Shown here piece after piece: positions 10,821-21,025 of a stretch of DNA of 64,000 nucleotides. Source of the stretch: Phoronis australis (taxonomy: Eukaryota; Phoronida; Phoronidae); NCBI GenBank assembly GCA_002633005.1, contig NMRA01000568.1, forward strand, positions 96,577 to 160,576, written 5' to 3'. Under the pieces are notes generated by a model. It ran no database searches. It was not told the origin of the DNA and worked only from the letters and a program-made list of their open reading frames with translations. Each line of letters begins with the position of its first letter. Within the stretch, counting starts at the first letter, position 1. The position numbers and the translations under genes were made by a program.

Positions 10821-11507
10821 ATGAAGAACTCATGTTGTGATATCCGAGTTATCATTGAGCAAAGTCTTTTGACTGCTGGTGACATAGAGGTCAATCCAGG
10901 ACCAGGCACTCAGGGTTTAGCCAGCTTCAAGGTCTTATTCACTAATATCAACAGTATCAAGGCGAACAATCTTTCAAGATTTGATCTTCTCAAGGAAGTT
11001 ATTACAGACAACAATTACATGGTCATTGCTATATGTGAATCTGGAACACCGTCCGAAGACAACCTCAGTGCACTTATTATTCCAGAATACAACATTGCCT
11101 ACCACACTAACGCCGGGAAGGGGTTGATCTTGTTTGTCCACAACTCCATAAATTACAGAACAATTGATGATAAAATTATTCATTCAATGAGTAACTGTTG
11201 GATTGAACGTACTTAACGTCAACCACAAAAAGGTATATTACGGGTTTTTTTTCACCCTCACAGACGTCCCATGAAAGGAAAGCATATTTCAAAACCTTTT
11301 CAGAACAATTGCAAGAACTCTCTCAAACTAATAAAACAATTGTTATCAACGCAAGAAATAGTACTTGGTACTCAGAAGACAATGACAACCAAGCCGGTCT
11401 CGAATTATTCGATATTCTCCTCACAAATGACTACAACTAATAAACGAGCCGACACGTTTAACAGAGTATTCACATTCTTGCCTTGATTTATGTATAACAA
11501 ACAATCT
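10821..11507 (+). pseudogene. CR1-like LINE ORF2, 5' part with 2A-like peptide
   Basis: An open frame runs to a stop at 11214; its likely start is the ATG at 10821, with an upstream in-frame ATG at 10644. At about residues 21-28 from 10821 it reads DIEVNPGP, the D(V/I)ExNPGP signature of 2A ribosome-skipping peptides, preceded by LLTAG. The APE-type endonuclease start follows (FTNINSIKANNLSRFDLL...). Further right the homology continues in broken frames (NARNSTWYSEDND..., LINEPTR...HSCLDLCITNN, about 11340-11507) and stops at the N at 11508. The catalytic GDF before NARNSTW is deleted. Same family as 7183-8160, inserted head-to-tail behind it. Confidence 0.85.
10881..10904 (+). other. 2A-like translational recoding motif (DIEVNPGP)
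   Basis: The 24 bases encode DIEVNPGP. In 2A peptides the ribosome skips the bond between the final Gly and Pro. Such motifs have been described at the N-terminus of ORF2 in APE-type LINEs of sea urchin and other invertebrates. All invariant positions (D, E, N, P, G, P) are present. Confidence 0.8.
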
Positions 11508-11802
11508 NATTATAATCATTATTAAAATCAACAAAACCATATCCTTCATCATTATAACCACCATTCTCACCATGATTTTTATGACAAAATGCAAAGTTCA
11601 TTCTTATGTTATTAGAACAGTTTGAAGCAGTCCTTCTTTTACGTAAAACTAGTTGAAGACCTGGCGTAATGTACGTTTTCAAACTACCAGAAATTCGTCC
11701 TCTCGTTCACACTGGTATATTCAAAAATCTTCCAAGTTTACGATTCACTGTTATTCTTTGGAGTATTGAAGAATACACGTCGAGTGCATGAAAGTAGGCC
11801 TA

Positions 11803-11855
11803 GTGTTCAAACTCAGCAGTACTGAGTGTTCAAACTCAGCAGTACTGAGTGTTCA
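11803..11855 (+). repeat. 23-bp tandem repeat (2.3 copies)
   Basis: GTGTTCAAACTCAGCAGTAC plus TGA is repeated at 11803 and 11826, with a third partial copy at 11849. Confidence 0.85.
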
Positions 11856-12447
11856 ATCGACCTTATTTATTTATATACCCATCGCTACTATCTTCATCAC
11901 TGTACTATTGTATTTATTTACTTTCATTCAGCACAGCAAATTTCAAACAGAAATAGAATTGGGTGCGAAAGCACATCTCTCAGAGACGGGGACGCGTCCG
12001 CTGCCACGTCCATTGCTGTCTTTCCAAAGAATTACAGGGCGCCATCTGTAGTCGTGTTGAGCCTGCCGTTAACTCAATGCACTTGCCAGTCGTCACGTGA
12101 TGAATTGTATTGTCCTGTTCAAATAAGCAAATGCGTTTTTTTCTTGTCATGTTTTATGAACAGGACAAATTGAACACGTTTAAAAATAGTACATATAATA
12201 TGACAGCGGCTGATTTAGTTAGTTTAAATTTATTCCATCTGCAAAGGCCTTTGGCCCATAAGTCATTGTACGGTGACACTATTTCACATTATAGGTGTCT
12301 CCACAAACAGTTTCAAACTCATCATTTCATTTCTTATACCGTATGCTTTATTTCGTAAACTTCAGTTGCCAGGTTTTTCAGACGATGTTCCGTATAAAAG
12401 AACATTTCTAAATCATCACTAATAATAGATCTCTGTTTCAAGTAGGC

Positions 12448-12568
12448 CTAACTAAATTTCTTATCCACTAGAACTGGACATGGAAATAAAGAATGAATCT
12501 CTGTTTCCACTTCTCCTTGGTTACAAATAGAACACAATCTGTAATCATGCACCATACCCTTCTGCCCA
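12448..12568 (-). pseudogene. LINE ORF2 C-terminal zinc-knuckle fragment
   Basis: On the minus strand the translation includes YRLCSICNQGEVETEIHSLFP followed by CPVL. This has the Cx2C...H...C spacing of the C-terminal motif of L1/CR1-type ORF2 proteins (C..C....E.E.H....C). The frame ends at a TAG near 12448. Only about 40 residues are recognisable. Confidence 0.5.
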
Positions 12569-13370
12569 GTTGATAGAAAATACGTTTAAGAACAACATGT
12601 TGGTCGCCTTACGTGTTTGTAGATCCACTTCTGATCATTGTTGTGTCCATGACACCATTGCATTTGTATATTCCCGCGACCGTTGTACTGTAAGCAATAC
12701 GAATTTCGCCGTATCTTGCCATCTCGACTCAGAAGCCAATACTGAAACAAACACCATTTACCTACTCGAGGGTTAAAAATTATGTTTTAACCTACTGTGA
12801 GTACGACAGGTTCTAGAGTTTTGAATTCATTCAAATTTATAGACTACCGTCCTATGGGAAGATTCTAAAAAAACGCCAAATACCCACAAATATAGAAAAA
12901 AATGCTTCAGGCACATTATTTTACCAGCGTAATTGTTATATATTAACCCTACCTGGTTACCGCCGTGTCCATGACAACCGTAAATCGTGACCGCCGACAT
13001 GTGCCGTGCATTGGCACTGTCCAGGCACAGCGATGAGACCATGTTTCGTATCTTCAAAAAACAAATAACTTAATTAGTCGGTTCTCGTGACAAACCACAA
13101 AATTTTCGGCGAATGTTGAATGTTCCTAACTACTTGGCAATTATAATACACTAAGAGTTTTTAAAAGTAAAAATGCTAAAACACAAGTGACTGCAATTTG
13201 TAAGGCGTTTCTATTTTAAAGACTGTTTTATCTGAAAAAATTCACTTCGTATTCAAAATTAGTGACAGCAAACAAAGAACATTTTCAATTACTGTAACGC
13301 CCATCAAGCAACATCATGATGATTCAATGTTTTCGTCAACGAGTCTGCTTCGCGCATTAACCCTTTAGGG
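12569..13370. other. No gene recognised
   Basis: AT-rich sequence without a recognisable coding trace, terminal repeats or tandem structure. Confidence 0.4.
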
Positions 13371-13375
13371 CTTTG

Positions 13376-14033
13376 CTTGCTAGTAGACTTACCTCGCCCC
13401 TCGCTAAGTAGGCTTACCTCGCCCCTCGCTAAGTAGGCTTACCTTGCCCCTCGCTAAGTAGGCTTACCTTGCCTCTCGCTAAGTAGACTTACCTCGCCTC
13501 TCGCTAAGTANTACCTCGCCCCTCGCTAAGTAGGCTTACCTCGCTCCTTGCTAATCTCGCTAAGTAGGCTTACCTTGCCTCTCGCTAAGTAGGCTTACTT
13601 CGCCCCTCGCTAAGTAGGCTTACCATGCCCCTCGCTAAGTAGGCTTACCTCGCCTCTCGCTAAGTAGACTTACCTAGCTCCTTGCTAAGTAGGCTTACCT
13701 CGCTCCTTGCTAAGTAGGCTTAACTTGCTCCTTGCTTAGTAGGCTCAATTGCACCTTCTTAAATAGGCTTGCGTCCTTTTTAAGTAGGCTTGCTTCACCC
13801 CTCGTTAAGTACATGTAGGCCTACAGCGCCCCTCGCTCAGTAAGTTTACTTCGCCTCTTACTAAGTAGGCTTTCCTCGGCCTTGCTGAGTAGGCCTGCCT
13901 CACTACTTGTTCAATAGGCCTACCGTGCCTCTTGCTAAGTAAGCTTATCTTGCCCCTCGCTAAGTAGACTTACCTCACCCTTCGTAAATTAGGCTTACCC
14001 CTCGCTAAGTAGACTTACCTCTCCCATCGCTAT
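13376..14033 (+). repeat. 25-bp minisatellite (~25 units)
   Basis: The unit is TAAGTAGGCTTACCTCGCCC plus CTCGC, with variants CCTTGC, GCTCC and AGACTT. The units are regular up to about 13730 and more diverged to about 14033. An N at 13511 breaks the phase, so the true copy number is uncertain. Confidence 0.95.
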
Positions 14034-14534
14034 GGCTTCCGTTGGAGAAAACATTGAAGGGAACACATGTGTCAAATACCAGTGGAACGTCTTACATTTC
14101 AGTTTTCTTCGGAGTTTTTGTCTTGACGTGACATCACCAAAACGAATCTCCAATGAAAAGATAACACCATAGTATAAAAATAAGCCTATAACAGTGCAGG
14201 AAGTCTGGACCGTATTTCACATGATGAGAACTGATATTTATGCGTTTTGAGACAGAGTGGAATGTAGTATCGCATTGGTCATAGTTGTATATATTGAGTA
14301 TATGAAAACTTTTAATCAAACCAGATTTGAAGCATTTTTGTTGATAAAGTAACAGCAGTTGTAACACGCAGTACAGCGAAAGCATAGTTTGCATTACGTG
14401 AAACCAAGACATAAGTATTGTGAGCGACACCTTTCAACAACTACTTCCTTATAGTAGTGTTTGCGTGCTCGATAATTTTGGAGAGCCAAAGCGGAAAAAT
14501 ACAGGACATGTTTTCTGTGCAAGATTTAAAACTA

Positions 14535-14960
14535 AGCCAAAACATTTTTACTCTACAGGACCAAAAATAAGATCACTTATTCAAGTATTGGAAATATTCC
14601 AAAGCAGTATTTTCACACTGCACGACCAAAACAAGCACAAGATCAAAATTTATTACGTCAGGACAGAAAATTTAATACGTAAGGACCGAAACTTATCGCG
14701 CCAGAAAATGTTCGTACCAGGGAACCACGTGACCATCCAAAGCATTGCGGATCGTGGATGTTCACGTTGTCTCCTGGCATGAAAACCTTCTATCCTGGTG
14801 CGGTAATTTTTTAGCCCTGGTTTGATAAATTGTCGTTCCAGGCATGATAAATTTTCGAGCTGGCGTGATAAGTTTTCGGTTTTAGCATGTTAAATTTTGG
14901 TTCTGACGTGATAAATTGTAAGTTCCAGGGTGGTAAATTGTGGTTTGGGGTTGTTTTGAT
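14535..14960. mobile_element. Foldback-like inverted repeat, locus A
   Basis: The right half (about 14795-14950) consists of degenerate 21-23-bp units of the form TTCCAGGCATGATAAATTTT, GCTGGCGTGATAAGTTTTCG, TTCTGACGTGATAAATTG. The left half (about 14560-14712) holds the same units in reverse orientation (for example GACCGAAACTTATCGCGCCA and CAGAAAATTTAATACGTAAG). The centre is 14713-14795. Inverted arms built from short tandem units are the hallmark of foldback elements. A second locus of the same design lies at 28181-28600. No ORF. Confidence 0.55.
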
Positions 14961-15242
14961 CCTGCAGATTTTGAATCTTGAACTGTGTGACCTGGATTTT
15001 TTTCGGTTTGGCTTACAATAGCTAATGACCCACAATATACTAGGATTACTGATAACCAATATATTCACAAACTCTATTTACAATAATCAAGAGAACACTA
15101 TACAAGTTTTGCAATCATGCACTCCGAAGTCTCTACCGGAACTCTATAGAGAATCTTACACGAGCCTCCGGTTTATGACTTGGGCAAAACGTCTTGGAAA
15201 TTTCGTCAAAATTAGTTGGCTTGCGTTTGGTTGTTGGTATAA

Positions 15243-16263
15243 GAGAGGTTTCACAAAGCGACGTGAACGCGTATTATCACGCGTATATAACTGCGCGTGC
15301 CGATTCACGTTACGGTAAGAATAACTGAGATCAGGGTGTCCAGTTGTACATATCCGCTAGATTACAATCTACTTACAAATCACACTGTGAATGTAACTTC
15401 TCATTATCATAACATCTAACACAAATCAGTCAATTCAATGTAGTCGATTTTTTTGTTATTTTTGTCATGAGATTTAACATGTTGTGTTCTACAGCTCGCC
15501 TTCCGTGCCTTTCATTCTTTCTTCTCTATCTCAAGCCTCACTTCCCATTCTTTCTTCTCCATTTCAAACTTTTCCCGTTCCAGTGTTATCTCTTGCTCTC
15601 GTATTTTCAGCTCTGCATCATGTTTGTCTTTGAGAAAGTTGGTGGACAATCATTACACGTATGTTTTACAGAATCTTAAATGAAACATGTTTTGTTTAAT
15701 TGTATTGTATTTTACTGTATTCCATTCTGTTACAGGTATGCAAGATGGGAATACATGCAGAATGGGAAAAAATCGTTTCTACAATCCTGTGAAAAAATGG
15801 TCAACTCTTGAAATGCGTAATTTATTTGCAGTTTAAAATAAGTATATGCATGTAAATTAAGTATGTAAAAAATTAGCAATGAATACAAAATCATATCTGT
15901 TAAAAATCTATTCTAGTTCTATGATATCCAGCGAACCCCGGCAGAATAAGGATTTTGGAAAAAAGGCCTTCATTCAGGTAGACTTTAAGAGCATTTATAA
16001 ACAAAATAATCGTGTTCATTTCATACTGAAGCAAAGAAGAAATATTGAGAACCATATCAAAATAAATATCGTTTCGATGTCTTGCCAAATAAGAATTAAA
16101 AAGAGGACACATGTTTCGTGTTTAAAGCGACGAGAATCTCCCTGTGTTTGCGTAAAGTACGCTTAACACTAACGGGATTGCGTCACAGCCAACAATGGCA
16201 TGTATGACGCGGAATTTTATATGCGTGATAATTCACGTTCACGTCGCTTTGCGAAACCTCTCT
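15243..16263. mobile_element. ~1 kb element with ~53-bp terminal inverted repeats
   Basis: The left end GAGAGGTTTCACAAAGCGAC (15244) is matched by the reverse complement of the right end (GAGAGGTTTCGCAAAGCGAC, ending about 16263). The match continues for about 53 bp through GTGAACG...ATTATCACGC. The interior holds a short minus-strand coiled-coil remnant and no transposase. A flanking target duplication is unclear (ATA versus ATT). The 8-bp-TSD element at 16267 inserted right at its right end. Confidence 0.7.
15512..15637 (-). pseudogene. Coiled-coil tail remnant inside the TIR element
   Basis: About 41 minus-strand codons end at a TGA at 15512 and are strongly charged and helical (DAELKIREQEITLEREKFEM, then EKKEWEVRLEIEKKE). 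Such tails are common at the C-terminus of Myb/SANT-like DNA-binding proteins that accompany some DNA transposons. The upstream part is absent. Family assignment is inference. Confidence 0.4.
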
Positions 16264-16350
16264 ATTCACAGGCGCTTGGGTTTATCTGTTCCTCGATCGC
16301 ACATGACGTCACTCAATAATATATATAAGAAAACATAAAGGTTGGACACT

Positions 16351-17200
16351 CGAAATCTGTTTGCTCAGAATTTTCTACTCAAATGTGCATGGAACTCCAC
16401 GAAACTAGCATCGACCAACTCTTAGAATACTTTCTTTCATTCGATCTCTTCAAATTGCCTTCGAGTGGTGATTTGGCGACAAAAATGCCAAAAGAATGCC
16501 AAAATCACAAATTCAAGGAAGTGATTCCGTGATGTCATGGCAGACGGTCTTCGCACATCCGGGTTTTTGACGGACGCTCCCGAGCTAAATCCGTAAGTCT
16601 AATTTCGCGTGGCTTTCATCGTCAATCCCTCGACTACTTGATCATGAGAAGCAGAGAGCACTTTATTGCCAAATAAATGTAATTACTCACATATTTGTGT
16701 CAAATATAAATTATCCTGATAGTGTATTGATATGCGAAGTTTTTTGTGTACTGTGATTTTTTATGAAGGTTTTACTTTTGGCCAAACCATTGAGTTAACT
16801 CGTCGGCCACGCGCATTGTTATACTTGCACGGACTGCGTTTCCTGGCCGAGTGTGTGTTGTGCTTCAATCAAAAAAGTGCGTGGTGTCAAGATGAGAAAC
16901 AAGATACGCCAGTTTATGTAATAAAATTCTAAGTTAAGGGCTAAAATGAGCCGTCAGTGGAATAAAGTTACAAATAATCAGTAAAATACTAACTTTAACA
17001 TTCTCAATTAGTTGAGTTTTGGATTAGAATTATTGAATTTGAAATATAGGTTGCTTGCTCAAACTCGAAGTTTCACCTACGACAGGCGTACAAGTTGAAG
17101 CACAACTGAAATCCGCCATGTTTACTATTTCAGGTCCTTGAATTCAGAGTTTTGAGATTGTTTTGGAAATTCCATCGCCAATTCACCATTCACGAAGACA
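16351..17200. other. Non-coding left interior of the 4.37 kb element
   Basis: No ORF or tandem structure was recognised. TTAA occurs several times (for example near 16775 and 16934), but none is followed by ends that match a partner on the right. Confidence 0.4.
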
Positions 17201-17204
17201 CCCT

Positions 17205-17583
17205 GGAAGGCCCCTTGTTGTAATATTGCAACACCACTTTTGATAATCTATAGTTAACCCCCCAATTATTCTGTGCTCATATTATTGATTGTGTACCCTC
17301 CAAGGCCCATTGTTGCAGTAATGCTACAGTATGAGGGACCTCTCTTGACAAATGAACAAACTATTTGAATTAGAAATTCAAGATGTCTGCCGCCATGTTG
17401 CAAGCTGTCATATGGACAAAAGGCAAAGTCATTCACTACACAGTCCAGGTAAATTTAATTTTTCAATGTAATGTATTCGAACCATTAAAGACTATATTAT
17501 TTGATGGTATGAACTTTATGTTGAATAATGTTTTGTTTTCTAAGTGCCTTAGTCATGAAAAGCCATGTTGCATAATTGCAACA
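17205..17583. repeat. Subterminal palindromic motifs left of the transposase
   Basis: Three related motifs occur: AAGGCCCCTTGTTGTAATAT + TGCAACA at 17214, AAGGCCCATTGTTGCAGTAA + TGCTAC at 17302, and GCCATGTTGCATAATTGCAA + CACC at 17562. A fourth, TGTTGCAAAATTGCAACAT, lies right of the gene at 20267. They are short palindromes flanking the piggyBac gene, resembling in layout the internal inverted repeats that piggyBac transposase binds in the moth element. Confidence 0.55.
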
Positions 17584-18242
17584 CCGGGCTCTGTCATCAC
17601 CATGACAACAGACTTGTGTTTAGTCTTCTGTCTGACACTATGCTGGGTTCATGCCCAGTTAAATGCCTTGAATTTTGGTGTAGTAAATTAAGTGCAAGTT
17701 TAATCATTTCCTCTGACGTACAACTTTCCCAGCAAAACAATTCCTGTTATATAACTATTCCAGGACATCCTTGTGTTTTTGTTTACTATGTCAGAACCAA
17801 TGTCCACTCATAGTGAAAGTGTATACAGCAAGCAGCTGTCCAGACTTCATTCATGTTTATGATGTAGATGAGATCACCGGATATTTCAACATTGTTTTTG
17901 TTTTGCAGTCACAACCCACACAAATTTCTATTCACTATATATATTGTAGCTAGAGTTAATAAACTTTGTGTGTCAGAAGAAACTCAACGACTGTGTTAGT
18001 TTTTATGCTGCTTTCCATCGACTTGTATGTAAGTTTGACTTAGCAGATTTTAATTTTTGTGTAGACTTTTTGTTTTTTTTTTCTGTTGCCGAGTCACGTA
18101 CCTTGTCTCTGTGATATCACATTCAATCAGCGTCTTTACGAGCAAATATAATTGTTTATTACTCGCTACTCCTGAAGATTTTTCTTTTGAAATGCACGTA
18201 ATGCAACGCTAATCGATTTCCTGGTTTATTTTCAGATTCAAA

Positions 18243-19997
18243 ATGACAAGGAAAAACCTCGAGTTGGGAGATGTGCTACATTTGTTAGATGGAGATGAGA
18301 GTGAATTGGAGGGCTTAGTTAGTGATGATGATGATGATGATGATGATGAAGATGACTTCATTCCCCAGCAACTTGGTGGCGATGATGAAACTTCTGATAG
18401 TGACGATGAACCACTAGCCCATTTTATTAACCAGCCTGCTCCCAGCACTAGTGAACAACCAACTAAAAAGCAGCTTTTCAAGTGGCGGAACAAGACGTTC
18501 GAACCTGGTGATGTTACATTCTCAGGTTCAAGTCATGATGCACCCCTTGATGGAGAGGTTCTATCGCCGTATAGATACTTCCAACAGTTCATAACTGTTG
18601 AAATGATTGATGCTTTGACAGAAAGTAGCAACATTTACACCATGCAGAAAAAGGGTGTTCCTAGTAATATATCTACAAAAGAGATGGAACAGGCTATAGG
18701 GATGTACTTACGCATGGGAATTGTTAAAATGCCAGGCAATCGAACTTATTGGGAGACAGAAACCAGATATCCACCCGTTGCTGATGTAATGTCACGGAAC
18801 AAGTTCCAGGACATTCTTTCGTCAATCCATTTTGCAAATAACCTGTTAGTAACTGATGAAGAAAAGAAAAACAAGTTGTGGAAGGTGAAACCGTGGTTGG
18901 ACAGGTTTCGCGAAAACTGCCTCAAACTTACTCCTGACGAGCACAATTCAATAGATGAGATGATGGTGAAATTTAATGGGAAGTTTAGTGGTATAAAACA
19001 ATATGTCCGTGGCAAACCACATCCTTGGGGCTTCAAAATCTGGGCTAGAACATCAGTCAGTGGACTTCTGTATGATTTTGAAGTTTACCAAGGCAGTCAG
19101 CGCACGTTTAAATCTGAGCTGGGCCTGTGTGCGGATGTTGTTTTGAATTTGTCAGCAACTTTGCCATCTCACAAGAACTACAAAATAATTGCGGACAACT
19201 TCTTTTCTGGTATCGAGCTGGTTAACAAGCTACATGAACGTGGAATACAGTACCTGGGTACTATACGAACCAATCGTATCCAAGGGTGCAGCCTCAAAAG
19301 TGAAAAGGAAATGAAAAAACAAGGAAGAGGTTCCTATGAAGAAAAAGTCGAGGTCAACGAAAACATCTGCGTTGTGCACTGGTATGACAACAAGCCAGTA
19401 ACTGTCATTTCATCTTTTGTTGGTGCTAATCCTACTGATATTGTCAGAAGATGGGACAAGAGCTCTAAGTCACATGTCCAAATCCCAAGGCCATTTTGTG
19501 TCAGTCAGTACAATAAATTTATGGGTGGTGTCGACCTGTTGGATGCTCTGTCAGCAAAGTACAAGTACGGCATCACGTCCAGAAGGTGGTACCTGTACCT
19601 ATTTTGGCACACTATATCCGTTGCTGTCGTAAATGCTTGGCTATTGTACCAAAAGGAATTTCGTGCTCTTCAAAAGCCCGAAGGGGACCTCATGAAGCTG
19701 AGAATGTTCCAGGCCCAGATTGCAACTTCACTGATCATGTGCAAAGCTCCCAAGCGAGGCCGGCCATCGTTGGATGAGGTTAAATTGCCAAAACCTGCAC
19801 TACCAAAGAAGGCAAGAAAGGCAGCACTTCCACGTGAGGTTAGATGCGATGGTGTTGGTCACTGGCCCATAAAAGTTGCGAAAAGAGGTCGTTGCAAGTA
19901 CTGTGCTGACGGCTTTACTGGAATCGCATGCGAGAAATGTGAACTTCATCTGTGCTTTACTTCACAAAAAAACTGTTTCCGTCTCTATCATATTTAG
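18243..19997 (+). CDS. piggyBac-type transposase (DDE_Tnp_1_7), apparently intact
   Basis: A single 584-codon frame. An acidic N-terminus with a poly-Asp run (about residues 28-38) is followed by the catalytic domain. The three catalytic Asp residues fall in the family contexts SIDEMM (D238), IIADNFFSG (D318) and GGVDLLDAL (D431), the last preceded by YNKFMG and followed by RRWYLYLFWH. The last ~50 residues hold seven Cys and several His (CDGVGHWP...CKYC...CEKC), like the Cys-rich domain that binds the transposon ends. The length matches the family. The start codon follows an acceptor-like TTATTTTCAG at about 18226-18235, so a 5' UTR intron upstream is possible. No stops or frameshifts, so it may be young or domesticated. 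piggyBac transposases cut and paste at TTAA; see the enclosing element for the conflict. Confidence 0.95.
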   Translation: MTRKNLELGDVLHLLDGDESELEGLVSDDDDDDDDEDDFIPQQLGGDDETSDSDDEPLAHFINQPAPSTSEQPTKKQLFKWRNKTFEPGDVTFSGSSHDAPLDGEVLSPYRYFQQFITVEMIDALTESSNIYTMQKKGVPSNISTKEMEQAIGMYLRMGIVKMPGNRTYWETETRYPPVADVMSRNKFQDILSSIHFANNLLVTDEEKKNKLWKVKPWLDRFRENCLKLTPDEHNSIDEMMVKFNGKFSGIKQYVRGKPHPWGFKIWARTSVSGLLYDFEVYQGSQRTFKSELGLCADVVLNLSATLPSHKNYKIIADNFFSGIELVNKLHERGIQYLGTIRTNRIQGCSLKSEKEMKKQGRGSYEEKVEVNENICVVHWYDNKPVTVISSFVGANPTDIVRRWDKSSKSHVQIPRPFCVSQYNKFMGGVDLLDALSAKYKYGITSRRWYLYLFWHTISVAVVNAWLLYQKEFRALQKPEGDLMKLRMFQAQIATSLIMCKAPKRGRPSLDEVKLPKPALPKKARKAALPREVRCDGVGHWPIKVAKRGRCKYCADGFTGIACEKCELHLCFTSQKNCFRLYHI

Positions 19998-20261
19998 TTA
20001 CCACAACTAAACTGTATGTTTAGATGCAGCAATGTGAATTACTGGCCCGTAGGGGCAACCGAGGACTGAGGTCTTGGAACACGTGTTGACTGCATTACAG
20101 AAATGAGACAAGGGTGAAATTTCATATGCACCAAACAAAATGTTTACTAATACACCAAACTTAGTTTTTGCTGATAATTAGGGTAATTGTCATAAATAAA
20201 GTGTTCCATCTGATGTTGTTTTGTAGTGATTTTCACAAACAAATGTCTAGCTAAATATAGG

Positions 20262-20290
20262 ACATTTGCTACCATCAGCTCCCACTGTTG
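20262..20290. repeat. Subterminal palindrome right of the transposase
   Basis: TGTTGCAAAATTGCAACAT is an almost perfect palindrome and matches the motifs at 17219, 17307 and 17566 on the other side of the transposase gene. Confidence 0.55.
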
Positions 20291-20830
20291 CAAAATTGCA
20301 ACATTGTATAAAACGAGGTCATTGAGTGCAAAATTTCTTTTAACGCTTTTCTCATCATCTAGTGATCTATCTTCAAGTATTATTGAACTCAAAAAAATTT
20401 TTAAGAAAATTTTTGAATATCTGGGCCTTCTGGGGTAAGGAAAGATAAGGCTTCGAAGCTTTATGCAACACCAGACTGAGGGAGGTGCACGCAGATTTTA
20501 TTTGGATTTTGGACGGTTGAAGTTGGGAGCCTCGGCTTGGCAAAGTTTAAGTGTCCAACCTTTATGTTTTCTTATATATATTATTGAGTGACGTCATTTG
20601 CGACCGAGGAACAGATAAACCCAAGCGCCTCTGTCTCTATTAGTGTTTTGCAGACGATAAAATGTAAGTCGTATGGGTTTTCACTTTGCACTACTTTGTG
20701 ATTTGCCCATGTATTATCAAAAATTACGTAGTCCGTGTTTTTAACCAGTCGTGTCGTAACAAACTCAAATTCTTGTGAGAAAAGAGTGTACTAGCCTGAT
20801 TTCACAGTCACTGGCCTGTGCTATACGAAC

Positions 20831-21025
20831 CTGGCCACTTTGAATTCCCGAAATTTTGTAGTAGTGTTCTTTAAACTCGTCCAACCAGACTTCGACAACT
20901 CTCAGTTTATTCTTTGCAAGGAATGTAGAACCATCGCCCCTGCTTAAATATGGTGGGTGACTTCTAAATATATGGCCAACGTTAGAACACGGCACCTTGA
21001 CTAGGCTTCCGCCGCACATCCAAAC
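20831..21025 (-). CDS. GALNT exon 7 (VGHxFR motif), last exon found
   Basis: Acceptor CCACTATAG; frame [41 protein letters not shown]. The His of VGH is a catalytic-site residue. The 3' limit is the weak donor CCAG|GTTCGT; open frame continues to a stop near 20765, so this end is uncertain. Confidence 0.88.

Larger units (their letters stand above)
16267..20633 (+). mobile_element. 4.37 kb DNA transposon with hAT-like ends enclosing a piggyBac gene
   Basis: 84-bp terminal inverted repeats (16267-16350 and 20550-20633) differ at only about three positions. They start CACAGGCGCTTGGG / CAGAGGCGCTTGGG and both include TGACGTCA. The flanks are an 8-bp direct repeat TCTCTATT (16259-16266 and 20634-20641). 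CAG-type ends with an 8-bp duplication fit hAT (or P) elements. The only transposase inside is piggyBac type, whose normal target is TTAA. No TTAA-bounded inner element with clear ends was found. It sits between the GALNT exon at 20831-21025 and the expected site of its 3' exons. Confidence 0.75.
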
